In this document: in pieces, positions 27,191 to 36,193 of the stretch
Layout: every line of letters begins with the position of its first letter
How positions within the stretch are numbered: position 1 is the first letter of the stretch
Assembly (NCBI GenBank): GCA_000720375.1
Contig: JOAA01000018.1
Location: 255,286-319,285 of the forward strand
Direction: 5' to 3'
Source of the DNA: Rhodococcus rhodnii
Lineage (GTDB): Bacteria; Actinomycetota; Actinomycetes; Mycobacteriales; Pseudonocardiaceae
Length of the DNA: 64,000 bases
Notes under the pieces: generated by a model
What the model saw: the letters and a program-made list of their open reading frames with translations, nothing else
What the model was told of the DNA's origin: nothing
The model's database searches: none
Position numbers and translations under genes: made by a program

Positions 27191-27300
27191 GCGACGCCGT
27201 TTCTCGCGGAGTACCTTCAGATGTCGCGCCACTGCGGGCTGGGTGATCCCGAACTCCTCCCACACCACCCGGAGCGACCTCCCCGGCGGCCAGTTCACCG
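27190..27300 (-). pseudogene. ArsR-type HTH fragment
   Basis: Only the recognition helix is left: VVWEEFGITQPAVARHLKVL followed by REKRR. The flanking parts of an ArsR regulator are missing. It lies directly upstream of the CopD-like remnant, a common arrangement for metal-resistance genes. Confidence 0.5.
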
Positions 27301-27516
27301 TCGGCCGGAGCTTCCGGGCATACGGTGCGCCCCCTCTCATGAGATGACTATGCCCGCGTCCAGACGCACAACGTCGGCCGTGCTTGCCGTGGGTCTGGTT
27401 CTGGGGCGAGTGCACGCACAGGGGTGGTGATGTTGTAGAGCGCGTTAGTGCTTGATGAGAAGCACCCACACTCACTCCGATGCCTCTAGGTCTCGGCGGA
27501 ACTCGGTCGCGTTGCC

Positions 27517-27550
27517 TAGATGATTGATTCCGTGAAGATCATGTGAAGTG
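27517..27550 (+). repeat. Solo terminal inverted repeat of an IS982-type element
   Basis: TAGATGATTGATTCCGTGAA and the following 14 bases differ at only two positions from the right end of the intact IS982 element (read inward from 31530). No transposase lies beside it, so it is the footprint of a deleted copy. Confidence 0.7.
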
Positions 27551-27637
27551 GGGGCGAGGCGAAGCCTCACTGGCGTATTAGCCCTTCCGAGTGGTGTCGA
27601 ATGTCCGTAGCAGGATGCATGGTGGTCACGGAGGGGA

Positions 27638-29416
27638 ATGGCTACGCTTCTTTGGGTGCGCACCGGGGATGTGATTGAGGGGCGTTACAAGCTCGAAGAC
27701 GCGCGGGGCTCAGGATCCGGTGGCGTCGTCTGGACCGCGTTCGACACGAAGTTGAAACGGACCGTGGCGCTCAAGCGGCCACACGTCGTGGCCAGTGAAG
27801 CCGACCGCATTCAGTTTCGCCGGGAGGCCGAGACGGCCGCACAGGTGCACCACCCGAACGCGATCTCGGTCTTCGACACGGTGGATGCCGACGAGTGCTG
27901 GCTCGTGATGGAGTACTTGTCGGCGCAGAGCCTGGACAGGGTTCTGGCGGCAAGCGGCCCATTGCCACCAGAACGAGTCGCGCGGATCGGTATGCAGATC
28001 GCGTCCGCACTCGCGGCCGTGCACGCCAGGAAGATCTTGCACAGGGACGTCAAACTAGGCAACATCCTGGTCACCGACGACGACCTCGCCAAGCTGACCG
28101 ATTTCGGTATTTCCCTCTGGCGCGAAGTGACGCGGACCGACGACGGAAAGATCTGCGGAACCCCCGCGTACACCGCGCCGGAGGTGGCGAACGGTGAACC
28201 CGCGAACGAGGCTTCGGACGTATTCTCGCTCGGCGCGACACTTTTCGCTGCGGTGGAAGGCATCCCGCCGTTCGGCACCGGCGAGCCATACGAGATTCTG
28301 GAACGCGCACGCCGAGGCGACATCCTCCCGATGCGCAAAGCCGGTCCGCTCGCTCCGCTGCTGTCCGAGATGCTGGCGGTACGCCAGGGAAGGCGGCCGA
28401 CCGCGAACCAGGTACGGCAGCGGCTCAAGGAGATCGTCGGCGAATGGGAGCCACTGTCACCGCCTGTCAAAGCCTTCAATCGGATACCGTTCTGGCGCCG
28501 CCCGTTGGCCCGGGTGATAGCCGCAGTAGTGCTGGTTGTGGCCATCGGCGCTGTGGTCTTCGTCGGGTTGGACCAGCCGTTAGAGTCGCGCCAAACGCCC
28601 GCACCCAGTTCGGGCCTCATCGGCGACGAGCGCACAGCCGATCCGTGTGCGCTGATCGACACGAACGCGTGGAAGGACTTCGGCCCGACTGAACTACAGC
28701 CCGAGTACGGCAACTTCAACCGCTGCGATGTCCTGGTTGACGTCGGTGCCATAAAGCCTGTGGACGTCGAGGTCCAGTTGGTCACCCGCAAGTCGCGCCC
28801 GGTACGGGGAGAGCCGTTCCAGGTCGTGGCCGTGCCCTCAGACCGTGACCAGTGTGATCGCACACTGGTGGTGGACGAGACGTACACCGTCCGGGTGACG
28901 GCGAAGATACCCAATCCTCCCGTGGACCTGTGCGCCATCGCCGTCGTCGCGCTGGACACCGTGCAGAGCGTGCTCCGCAAAGGGCCAGTCCCGCGCCGCT
29001 CCGTGCCGTTCCCGGCCGACTCACTGGCCAACGTCGACACCTGCCAGCTGCTGGACAACAGAGCCCTGGCCGCACTGCCCGCAGTCGACACCAGCATGTC
29101 GGTGAACGTGTTCGGCGGTTGGGCGTGCAAGTGGTACAGCACGACCGGCGGACCCGGCGCCAACCTGCGCTTCGACCGGCAACCGGCAGGGGAGCGGATC
29201 AGCGGGGATCTGATCCCGCTGGGCGGCCACGACGCTTACGTCAAGCTGGACACGAACACCAGCTGCACGGTCAGTGTGCCTTCTCAACCGGCGAACCGGA
29301 ACCGGAGAACAATCGAACTGATGGTGCTGACGGTGAGCGGCGAGCGGCCCGGCTCCGAGTACTGCCGTACGGCAACCAACTTGGCGACGGTAGCCGCCGC
29401 CAAGCTGCCGCGCTGA
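27638..29416 (+). CDS. Membrane Ser/Thr protein kinase with extracellular sensor domain
   Basis: A 592-residue PknB-type kinase. Its kinase domain (about 15-265) has the Gly loop ARGSGSGGVVW, the lysine in VALKRPHV, the catalytic loop LHRDVKLGNIL and DFGIS, and the APE-like TAPEVA. One membrane helix follows (about 293-313, ARVIAAVVLVVAIGAVVFVG). The extracellular part has paired cysteine modules (ADPCALIDTNAWKDFG, RCDVLVDV, DTCQLLDNRALAALP) similar to DUF3558-like domains, instead of PASTA repeats. It would sense an envelope signal and phosphorylate cytoplasmic targets. The start ATG 27638 has a GGAGGGG site. Confidence 0.9.
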   Translation: MATLLWVRTGDVIEGRYKLEDARGSGSGGVVWTAFDTKLKRTVALKRPHVVASEADRIQFRREAETAAQVHHPNAISVFDTVDADECWLVMEYLSAQSLDRVLAASGPLPPERVARIGMQIASALAAVHARKILHRDVKLGNILVTDDDLAKLTDFGISLWREVTRTDDGKICGTPAYTAPEVANGEPANEASDVFSLGATLFAAVEGIPPFGTGEPYEILERARRGDILPMRKAGPLAPLLSEMLAVRQGRRPTANQVRQRLKEIVGEWEPLSPPVKAFNRIPFWRRPLARVIAAVVLVVAIGAVVFVGLDQPLESRQTPAPSSGLIGDERTADPCALIDTNAWKDFGPTELQPEYGNFNRCDVLVDVGAIKPVDVEVQLVTRKSRPVRGEPFQVVAVPSDRDQCDRTLVVDETYTVRVTAKIPNPPVDLCAIAVVALDTVQSVLRKGPVPRRSVPFPADSLANVDTCQLLDNRALAALPAVDTSMSVNVFGGWACKWYSTTGGPGANLRFDRQPAGERISGDLIPLGGHDAYVKLDTNTSCTVSVPSQPANRNRRTIELMVLTVSGERPGSEYCRTATNLATVAAAKLPR

Positions 29417-29616
29417 TCCATCCAGGTTGTCCGTTCCGCGTGAAGGGGCCGTGGCGCCGCCCGAGGACCAGCAGCGACGTCACGGCTACCCGGTGGATGA
29501 TCTCGGGACTGCACTCGGCAGACGCCCGTCCAAGCCTCCGCACCCATGCCTGGCAGCCCACCGGTGGAGGAGGTGCGGGCCACACGCTCCCCCACCGGCG
29601 CGGCAAGCTCAGGGGA

Positions 29617-30186
29617 TCAGCACGGGGCCACCTGTTCCGTCGCGGACCAGCTATAGGACTGACGGTTGGACGGAGCGGGGTACTCGAAAATGATCTTCTT
29701 GTTCTTGTCCAGGAACCAGGCCCTGGTTCCTTTCTTCTTGTTGTTGCCCCATGACCCGGTGCTCCAAAATGCCGGGATGTAGTAACCGAGGCAGCCGGGC
29801 ATGACAATCTGGTCGCCCTTGCCGTTCGCGCGCCGGTAGGCGCAGAAGTAGCCGGGTGCCGTACCGCCGTCGCACGGACCGGCGGCAGCGGTGGCAGGTC
29901 GGCGGGGGTAGTCCTCACCCGGCAACGCGATGGATACCTGCCCACCCCCGGCAAGATCGATCGTGTTCGGGCCGGTCTGCGTCCCACCCATGCGGGCGAG
30001 ATACTGGTCGACCGTGCCCTGGAGCAAGGAGACCTGCGCCGGTTCCAGGCCAAGGGCCCGTGCCTGCGCCGCGGTGTCCAGTCGTCCCGGAGCGGCCTGT
30101 GCCGAACCTGCCGAACCGAGTCCGAAGGCCAACAGGGCGATCATCGATCCGCTGACAATCCTCGTTATGTTTTTCGACAACGCCAT
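29617..30186 (-). CDS. Secreted peptidase-inhibitor I36-like protein
   Basis: A 189-residue protein with a Sec signal (ITRIVSGSMIALLAFGLGSA, cleavage near AQAAPG), a propeptide-like helical region (TAAQARALGLEPAQVSLLQG), and a C-terminal domain with PCDGGTAPGYFCAYRRANGK ... MPGCLGYYIP ... EQVAPC. The GYFCxYRxxN pattern and the four cysteines fit the beta/gamma-crystallin-like I36 family of secreted metalloprotease inhibitors. The frame is open further upstream, but ATG 30186 begins the signal peptide and has a GAAGGACGG site. Confidence 0.75.
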   Translation of the reverse strand: MALSKNITRIVSGSMIALLAFGLGSAGSAQAAPGRLDTAAQARALGLEPAQVSLLQGTVDQYLARMGGTQTGPNTIDLAGGGQVSIALPGEDYPRRPATAAAGPCDGGTAPGYFCAYRRANGKGDQIVMPGCLGYYIPAFWSTGSWGNNKKKGTRAWFLDKNKKIIFEYPAPSNRQSYSWSATEQVAPC

Positions 30187-30533
30187 TCCACCGTCCTTCT
30201 GATACCTGGAGAAAGTGACGGCTGTAGCCGGCTTCGCGGGAGAAATGGCCGTCACCTTGGACACCGGCAGTGTGTTCGGGCAATTCGGGGACCGGTCCCG
30301 CAACATATCGGCCCGCGCTGAGTCCTGCCGGGCCTCAGCGCCGCTCCGACTCCGGCACCACCCGTCCACGAACACCTGCGCTGGCCCGCCCCGGCCGGGA
30401 CCAGGCGCGCCCACAACGGCGTCCACCGCTCACCGACCCGGCAGGCCACCAGTTCGCCCCTGGCGACCTGCCGTCCGGGCCGGGCGGCGGTGGCGGCCGC
30501 CTCGGCGCGGGGTTGGTCGACCGTCACCGGGCT

Positions 30534-31530
30534 TAGATGACTGATTTCGTGAAGTTGGTGTTCAGTGATCGAACGCGATCAGTGAACGCTTGCTGGTCGC
30601 GCCGGTTTCCCAGTTGTGCCAGATCCCGGCGGCCATGGCCAGCAGGCGCTGAGCGACACGGGTGAGCACCCCGGCCGGGGTGCGGGCGCCGTGGTGTTCC
30701 AGGTCGAGTTGGCCCTTGAGGGTCTGGTTGACCGACTCGATCCACTGGCGCACGTGGCCGAGGTTGCCGTGGCGGTAGGTCTCGTCGCGGCGGTCCGGAC
30801 GCAGCAGCCGCAGTCCCATCCCAGCGGTCAGCTGGTGGAAATGCTTGCCCGCGAAGCCCTTGTCGGCCAACAGGATCTGCCCGACCTGGATGAGGTGGTG
30901 GTTGTGCTCCAGCAACGCGGCCAGTACCTCGCGCTCGCCGAGTTTCGGGTTGGCCAGGCACCACATGATCCGCATCCCATCGCCCGTGCACACGAGGTAG
31001 AGCTTCAGGCCCCAGTAGAACCGGGAATGGCTGGCGCAGTAGCCATAACCGGCGTGCCCGGCCAGGTCCGAGCGTTTCACCGTTTCCCGGGACATGCCGC
31101 ACGGAACCGGGGTAGCGTCGGCGATCCACAGATCGTCGAACCAGGACGGGCAACACGCCGCCAGGACAACAATCGCCTTGCACAGCAACGGATGAACAAC
31201 CTTGAGCCGCTTGTGGTAGCCGGACTGCTTCGGCAGGTACGGAAACATCGCCCGCCACTCGGCACTGGAATGCAGCAGCCGGATCCAGCGCCGCTCGCTG
31301 TGGTGGCGCAACAGCACCTGGGCTACCGCCAGCGTGATCAGTTCGCTGTCCGACAGCATCGGCCGACGCCCACGTCCCGTGCGGGGTGGTACCACGTGAT
31401 CGTCGATGAGCACGTAGAGTGCGACTAGGAGGGTGTTCAGTTCTTTGCTCACACATTGATCTTGAACGCCCTCCTCCCATGTCCACGGACAGGCCTCACT
31501 TCACGTGATCTTCACGGAATCACTCATCTA
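30534..31530. mobile_element. Complete IS982-family insertion sequence (997 bp)
   Basis: Terminal inverted repeats begin TAGATGACTGATTTCGTGAA on the left and TAGATGAGTGATTCCGTGAA (read inward) on the right: 18 of the first 20 bases match. A single transposase gene fills the element. No target duplication is obvious by eye. Confidence 0.85.
30562..31452 (-). CDS. IS982-family transposase
   Basis: A 296-residue DDE transposase. The N-terminus (RRPMLSDSELITLAVAQVLL) and the core with LWIADATPVPCGMSRETVKR, FYWGLKLYLVCTGDGMRIMW, ILLADKGFAGKHF and ESVNQTLKGQLDLEHHGART are characteristic of IS982. The acidic catalytic residues appear intact and the frame is unbroken, so this is the one insertion sequence in the island likely to be active. 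Confidence 0.92.
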   Translation of the reverse strand: MSKELNTLLVALYVLIDDHVVPPRTGRGRRPMLSDSELITLAVAQVLLRHHSERRWIRLLHSSAEWRAMFPYLPKQSGYHKRLKVVHPLLCKAIVVLAACCPSWFDDLWIADATPVPCGMSRETVKRSDLAGHAGYGYCASHSRFYWGLKLYLVCTGDGMRIMWCLANPKLGEREVLAALLEHNHHLIQVGQILLADKGFAGKHFHQLTAGMGLRLLRPDRRDETYRHGNLGHVRQWIESVNQTLKGQLDLEHHGARTPAGVLTRVAQRLLAMAAGIWHNWETGATSKRSLIAFDH

Positions 31531-31843
31531 GCACACCAGACCACATCGCACTGCCGCAAACGGTCCAGAATCCGGGTGGTGAAATCCACTCCCGGCCCGG
31601 ATCGGCTTGCTGGCGAAAATACACATTCTCCGGCCCGGACTCGCCCGCCAACTCTCGCGAGATAGTGGTCGCCGCCCAGTCCCCGTCACCGGTCCGGTAG
31701 TTGATAATGACGCCGCCTATGAGTCTCCCTGCACGCGAGCACCGCCGCTCGCCATAACGAGACCACTCCCGTCGTGGGAAAGCACCCACACCGCCATGCT
31801 GGCTTCGCTAGAATCGCCGCCGGTTAGCGGGGAGGTGCCGACC

Positions 31844-32887
31844 ATGGCTGACAGCGTGGATTCACCCGGCAGAAACGGCAAGCCCGATCCCACCCTGGCG
31901 AGCAGCGCACCCGAGTTCGTCGAGGCCATGCGACGTCTGAAGCGTTGGACCGGGCAAGGCTTCCGGCAGTTGGAGAAGCGGGCGGCCGCAGCCGGACAGG
32001 CGCTGCCACGCAGCACCCTGACCGCCGCGCTGACCCGGGACACACTGCCGCGTGAGGATTTGATCGTGGCCTTCGTCCAGGCCTGCGGCGAAAAGGACAT
32101 TGAGCCTTGGGTTGACGCACGCCGTCGTATTGCCGCGACACCATCGCCAATCGACGTTGCCCGCCCGGTAGCTCGTATCCCAGCCTTCCTTCGGCACGCT
32201 CGCTGGCCTGCGCGCTTGGCAATGGCCATGACACCAGTCGTCATTGTCGCGTCGATTGTCCTTGCCTCGTATACCCCACGGGACCCTGACATTTCGAATA
32301 CCCCGGATCCAGGTCAGGCCCAGGCGGCCCCAACATCACCGAAGCAAAGCCAGCCCGAGACTTCAGCTCCACCAGCCTCGCCAACACCATCCAATACATT
32401 AATACTGCCGCTTGCCAGCCCCCCGCCACTCATTCCTATCACGCCGACAGACACGGCGAAGCCACCGCCAGGCACTTCAACAAAACCGCCATCCACCCTG
32501 TTATCGGTGCCGCTTCCGCCTTCATCACAACCTGTTTCCCCGCCTGTCGCACTGCCGCGGTGCACGGACCACACCTTCCGGCATGTGGGCACACAACGAA
32601 TCCAACTGCCGTCGTACGGCGGCTCGTTGGATTGCGTGCTCAGTTACGGAGCACACGGTGACGGGGTCGCCGCCCTGCAGACCGCGCTGATTTATTGCAA
32701 CAACGCGAAATACGTCACCGGGACGCTGTCGTACGATGTCAAAACTGCGGAGTCCGTCGGGTTCATCCAGGCCGCCACGGGTGTCGATCCAGCAGACGCC
32801 ATTTACGGTCCGAAGACCCGCAAGATCCTCAACTGGGTGTACCACGACGGCACGAACGGCACCTGCGCCAAGTACGACGGATCCTGA
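31844..32887 (+). CDS. Membrane-tethered HTH protein with extracellular peptidoglycan-binding domain
   Basis: A 347-residue protein. Its cytoplasmic part is HTH-like (FVEAMRRLKRWTGQGFRQLE, LPRSTLTAALTRDTLPREDL), followed by one membrane helix (about 130-150, LAMAMTPVVIVASIVLASYT) and a long Pro/Thr/Ser wall-spanning stretch. At the end is a PG_binding_1-type domain: RCTDHTFRHVG, DCVLSYGAHGDGVAALQTAL, GTLSYDVKTAESVGFIQAAT, IYGPKTRKILNWVYHDGTNG. ATG 31844 has a GGGGAGGTG site. It is built to couple wall binding to DNA or protein binding inside. Just downstream are an L,D-transpeptidase-like protein and a lipoprotein. Confidence 0.75.
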   Translation: MADSVDSPGRNGKPDPTLASSAPEFVEAMRRLKRWTGQGFRQLEKRAAAAGQALPRSTLTAALTRDTLPREDLIVAFVQACGEKDIEPWVDARRRIAATPSPIDVARPVARIPAFLRHARWPARLAMAMTPVVIVASIVLASYTPRDPDISNTPDPGQAQAAPTSPKQSQPETSAPPASPTPSNTLILPLASPPPLIPITPTDTAKPPPGTSTKPPSTLLSVPLPPSSQPVSPPVALPRCTDHTFRHVGTQRIQLPSYGGSLDCVLSYGAHGDGVAALQTALIYCNNAKYVTGTLSYDVKTAESVGFIQAATGVDPADAIYGPKTRKILNWVYHDGTNGTCAKYDGS

Positions 32888-33030
32888 ACTCGCAGGTCAA
32901 GAACCTGCCTACCCGGACGGGTCAGACCCGGCCGCCCGGCCGCCTTCCGCGACGGCCCACCGCCCCTTGAACCTCGTGACGCGGTGCTGAACGCCACCGC
33001 TCATTCGATTCAAGGAACGCGGAGAATCAG

Positions 33031-33618
33031 ATGGACAAATCCGCAGTGGCCAAGCGCGTAATGGCATATCTGCTCACACTGACCGCATTGCTCATGGCAT
33101 GGACCGTGAGTTCGGCGAGCGCAGCTCAAGCCGATGAGGCAGCCGCAGTCGCTGACGACGCAAGGTACGTCTGGTACAACAAGAGCTCGAGTGACCCGCG
33201 GAGCGGAAAGCTCTCCTACAGCACAGGATCGGTTATCCGCGGAACCTGGCGGGCCGGCTCCGGTGCTCCCACCGGATGGCGCGACGACTGCTACCGAAAC
33301 CACGGCTGGCTGCCGAACGGCGTCTACGGAACACAATGGCGCACGAACTACGACGGCTCGCTCATCAACGGCCGGGCAATCCGATTGAGCGACAAGGTCT
33401 GCTCACGAGGCACAGTCACGCGAACGGAACTCTTCATCCATTCCGAACAGACCGTGAACAACACGCAAGGCACTATCGAGCGTGAGCAGTGGAACGGCGT
33501 CAACGACTACTACTCGGAAGGGTGCATCAAAATGACACCCGGCGACATCGCGGAGCTCTTCCTACACCGCGCTTACTGGGGTGGAGCACAACCTTACCTG
33601 ATCGTAGCCGGCCCGTAA
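33031..33618 (+). CDS. Secreted L,D-transpeptidase-like protein
   Basis: A 195-residue protein with a Sec signal peptide (AYLLTLTALLMAWTVSSASA). The mature domain shows ARYVWYNKSSSDPRSGKLSY at the start, LPNGVYGTQW, then the YkuD-like active site with His in ELFIHSEQ and the nucleophile Cys in YYSEGCIKMTP, followed by GDIAELFLHRAY. L,D-transpeptidases cross-link peptidoglycan or attach proteins to it; some relatives are interbacterial toxins. It lacks the usual LysM or Ig domains. Its neighbour 31844 binds peptidoglycan, which makes a wall-directed function likely. Confidence 0.75.
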   Translation: MDKSAVAKRVMAYLLTLTALLMAWTVSSASAAQADEAAAVADDARYVWYNKSSSDPRSGKLSYSTGSVIRGTWRAGSGAPTGWRDDCYRNHGWLPNGVYGTQWRTNYDGSLINGRAIRLSDKVCSRGTVTRTELFIHSEQTVNNTQGTIEREQWNGVNDYYSEGCIKMTPGDIAELFLHRAYWGGAQPYLIVAGP

Positions 33619-33628
33619 TCCAACTGAC

Positions 33629-33665
33629 TGTGGTGAGTGTTGTGGCGGCCACAACACTCACCACA
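33629..33665. terminator. Perfect 17-bp stem hairpin
   Basis: TGTGGTGAGTGTTGTGG and its exact complement are separated by only three bases (33646-33648). It lies 11 bases after the transpeptidase-like gene and 22 before ATG 33687. No T-run. Probably a terminator, though an attenuator for the next gene is possible. Confidence 0.75.
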
Positions 33666-33686
33666 CCGAAATGGTGGCGAAAAACC

Positions 33687-34781
33687 ATGCGAAAGAACGT
33701 TTCGTGGCTGGTAGCCCTCACCCTTGCGCTGCCAGCCTGCACGAGCACCGACAACAACACCAAGCTCCACAGCGCGACCCCGTTCTTCACCGACCAGACC
33801 ATCCACCTGCCCAACGGAACCGCGCCCAAGCTGGCCAAGGTGCCCCTCGCACGCCTGGCCGGCACCGACGGCCCAGCAGCCGTGCAGGCGCCAGGCAACC
33901 GGATTGTCTACGTGACCTACGACCAGAAAACCGACCTCAACCAACTCCGAGCAGAGCAGGAAGGCACCGTCCTCGGACGCTCGTCAGTCAGAATCGCCAC
34001 CCCAACAGATGACAACCTCCTGGTGGACGGCGCCTTCGCCCCGGCAGTCGCCCCAGACGGACGCATCGCCGTCGGCCTCCTCGACGACCCGGACGACCGA
34101 CACCTCCGCCCGCGCTTAGCATCCATCGCAGTGCTCGATCCCACATCCCCGAGCCCAACCCGCTGGACAGCGGCGAGCGAACTCCTCACCCCCATCGCCT
34201 GGGCCGGCCCGCACCTGATCTACGCCGCACCCGACGGCCCCGGGATGCCAAACCTGCGCGTAACGAGCGGCCCCGGCACCGATCGCCCTCTAGCCGAACA
34301 CGCCGCCCTCGTCGCCATCGCTCCCGACCACGACCGCGTCCTCCTCGCCATCGAAACCGGCCCAGACCAACAACGAGCGCTCGAAATCCGCTCCGCAACC
34401 ACCGGCGCCCAACTGGCCCGCCTCCAGGACACCGGACTGCGCTGGACCGGCCTCGGCTCTTGGTCAACCACCGGAATCACTGTCATCGGCGCCCCCGACC
34501 CAGACCATCTGGAATCCCTGGACCTAGACGAAAACCTCAACTCCCGAACCAAGAAAACCTATCCCCTCCCCCAACAAATGACATCACCCCCAACCGAAAC
34601 CGCAGTAATCCCCAACCGCCACGAATTCAGCGCCACAACATCCCTGACCAACACCCACGCACCCAACGTAACCTGGGTCCTGCTGACATGCTCCCTGGAC
34701 AAACCCACCTGCACTCACCAAAACCTCACCCCAGGCCACCAAAACATAGGCTTCCTCACCAACCCCAGCACCCCTACCTAA
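33687..34781 (+). CDS. Lipoprotein with beta-propeller-like repeats
   Basis: A 364-residue protein with a lipoprotein signal (VSWLVALTLALPACTST, Cys near 16). The mature part has recurring strand-turn units (NRIVYVTYDQKTDLNQLRAE, APAVAPDGRIAVGLLDDPDD, AWAGPHLIYAAPDGPGMPNL, LVAIAPDHDRVLLAIETGPD), the layout of a beta-propeller sensor or scaffold. The frame is open upstream, but ATG 33687 begins the signal sequence. Third in line after the wall-binding HTH protein and the transpeptidase-like protein. Confidence 0.7.
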   Translation: MRKNVSWLVALTLALPACTSTDNNTKLHSATPFFTDQTIHLPNGTAPKLAKVPLARLAGTDGPAAVQAPGNRIVYVTYDQKTDLNQLRAEQEGTVLGRSSVRIATPTDDNLLVDGAFAPAVAPDGRIAVGLLDDPDDRHLRPRLASIAVLDPTSPSPTRWTAASELLTPIAWAGPHLIYAAPDGPGMPNLRVTSGPGTDRPLAEHAALVAIAPDHDRVLLAIETGPDQQRALEIRSATTGAQLARLQDTGLRWTGLGSWSTTGITVIGAPDPDHLESLDLDENLNSRTKKTYPLPQQMTSPPTETAVIPNRHEFSATTSLTNTHAPNVTWVLLTCSLDKPTCTHQNLTPGHQNIGFLTNPSTPT

Positions 34782-34989
34782 ACCCAACCTCCACGGGAGT
34801 GTCAGCGATCTTGTGGGCGTTGGCGCAGCCGTTGATTCCAGGGTTTGATCCGCGTCCGCAGCGTGGCGGGATGGCACCAGTGGATGACCTCCCGGTGTTC
34901 ACCGCGGTCGTGTTCGTGTTGACCAGCGGTTGTGCCTGGCGGTGCACTTGCCGAAAACCTCATCCGTGCTGGTAGCTCGTGTACCGATC

Positions 34990-35235
34990 TGCGGTCCGTC
35001 CTCTTACGTGGACGGCGATCACCACGGCAGGATGATCGGCCGTGCTGCTGCGACTGGGCTACCTCGGCTGACAAACACCTTCGCGATACTTCGCCTGTTC
35101 CCCAAGAGCGTCCGAGACAAAGACGTCGAGATCCTCGCGCTACGGCACCAGATCGGAGTCCTACAGCGCCAACTCGGTGACACGAGGGTGCGGTTCACTC
35201 CGGTGGACCGGGCGCTGCTCGCAGCGCTCCTGCAC
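34990..35235 (+). pseudogene. N-terminal fragment of an integrase-core transposase
   Basis: Reads RDKDVEILALRHQIGVLQRQ and RVRFTPVDRALLAALLHR, the opening of the transposase found in full frame at 35872 on the other strand. A missing base near 35070 breaks its start (GLPRLTNTF out of frame). It ends abruptly at the junction with the inverted copy. Confidence 0.65.
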
Positions 35236-35239
35236 CGAG

Positions 35240-35872
35240 GATGTGGATCCGGCGCTGCGCGTGTTCGATGACCACCAGCACGTACATGCGGACGCCGGTG
35301 AGGGTGATGGTTTCGAGGAAGTCGCAGGCCAACAGGACTTCTGCTTGGGAGTGGAGGAACTGGGCCCAGGTACTGGACGCGCGCTTGGGCGTGGGGTCGA
35401 TGCCGGCGTCGGTGACGATCTGCCACACGGTAGAGGCGGCAACCTTGATGCCAAGGACGAGCAGTTCACCGTGGATTCGCCGGTAACCTCAGCTCGGGTT
35501 CTCCTTCGCGAGGCGCAGGATCAGGATTCGTATTGATCTTATGGTGCGTGGCCGACCGGGGCGTTTCGGCCGGGATGCCTTGGCGTGGCGTCGGCGGAGT
35601 ATGTCGCGGTGCCAGCGCAGGATTGTATCGGGGCGTACCAGCAGGCGGAGCCTGCGCAAGGTCTGGCGTGGTAGTCGATGCAGGAGCGCGGCGAGTAACG
35701 CCCTGTCGGTCGGGCTGAATCGCACCTTGGTGTCGCCGAGTTGCCGTTGCAGCAGTGCGATCTGGTGGCGCAACACCAGGATCTCGATGTACTTGTCCTG
35801 GTCGGTCATCGGGAGCAGGCGAAGTAGGGCGAAGGTGTTGGTGAGGCCGAGGTAGGCCAGTCGCAGCAGCAC
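35240..35872 (-). pseudogene. Integrase-core transposase with nonsense codon, truncated
   Basis: From GTG 35872 it reads LLRLAYLGLTNTFALLRLLP, YIEILVLRHQIALLQRQLGD, and VRPDTILRWHRDILRRRHAK. The expected Trp in NPSWGYRRIHGEL is a TGA stop (35489-35491). The same frame then goes on with STVWQIVTDAGIDPTPKRAS, WAQFLHSQAEVLLACDFLET and RMYVLVVIEHAQRRIHILG before hitting the inverted copy near 35240. The C-terminal third, with the catalytic Glu, is gone. Confidence 0.75.
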
Positions 35873-36193
35873 GGCTGATCATCCTGCCGTGGTCGGGGGC
35901 CATGAGTACGGGTGGAGTGGCTGTTGACCAAACAGTGCTTGACCAGCACGGATGACGTTTCCGGCAAACGCAACGCTGCCGCATGGTCATCCTTCACAGT
36001 CAACGTTCTCGTCGCCGAGTACTTCATCATCAACCGAACCCTCCGACCACTCGCCCGCCGCACCACCACCCCAGCAGCCCCACCCCCATCCAGAGGCCCC
36101 ACCCTGGACACAGAACCGGTCTGACCGGCAGCCATCCGGCACTCGGCTGGGCTGCCCTAGGCCCAGGCGGAGACCCAGGGCAGCTACCAGCTC

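Noticed and set aside
30187..30426. Upstream extension of the I36-like protein
   Set aside because: The added 80 residues are Arg/Pro-rich and would bury a clear signal peptide that starts at ATG 30186.
30534..31530. Target-site duplication of IS982
   Set aside because: Flanks CACCGGGCT and GCACACCAG do not match; no duplication can be claimed.
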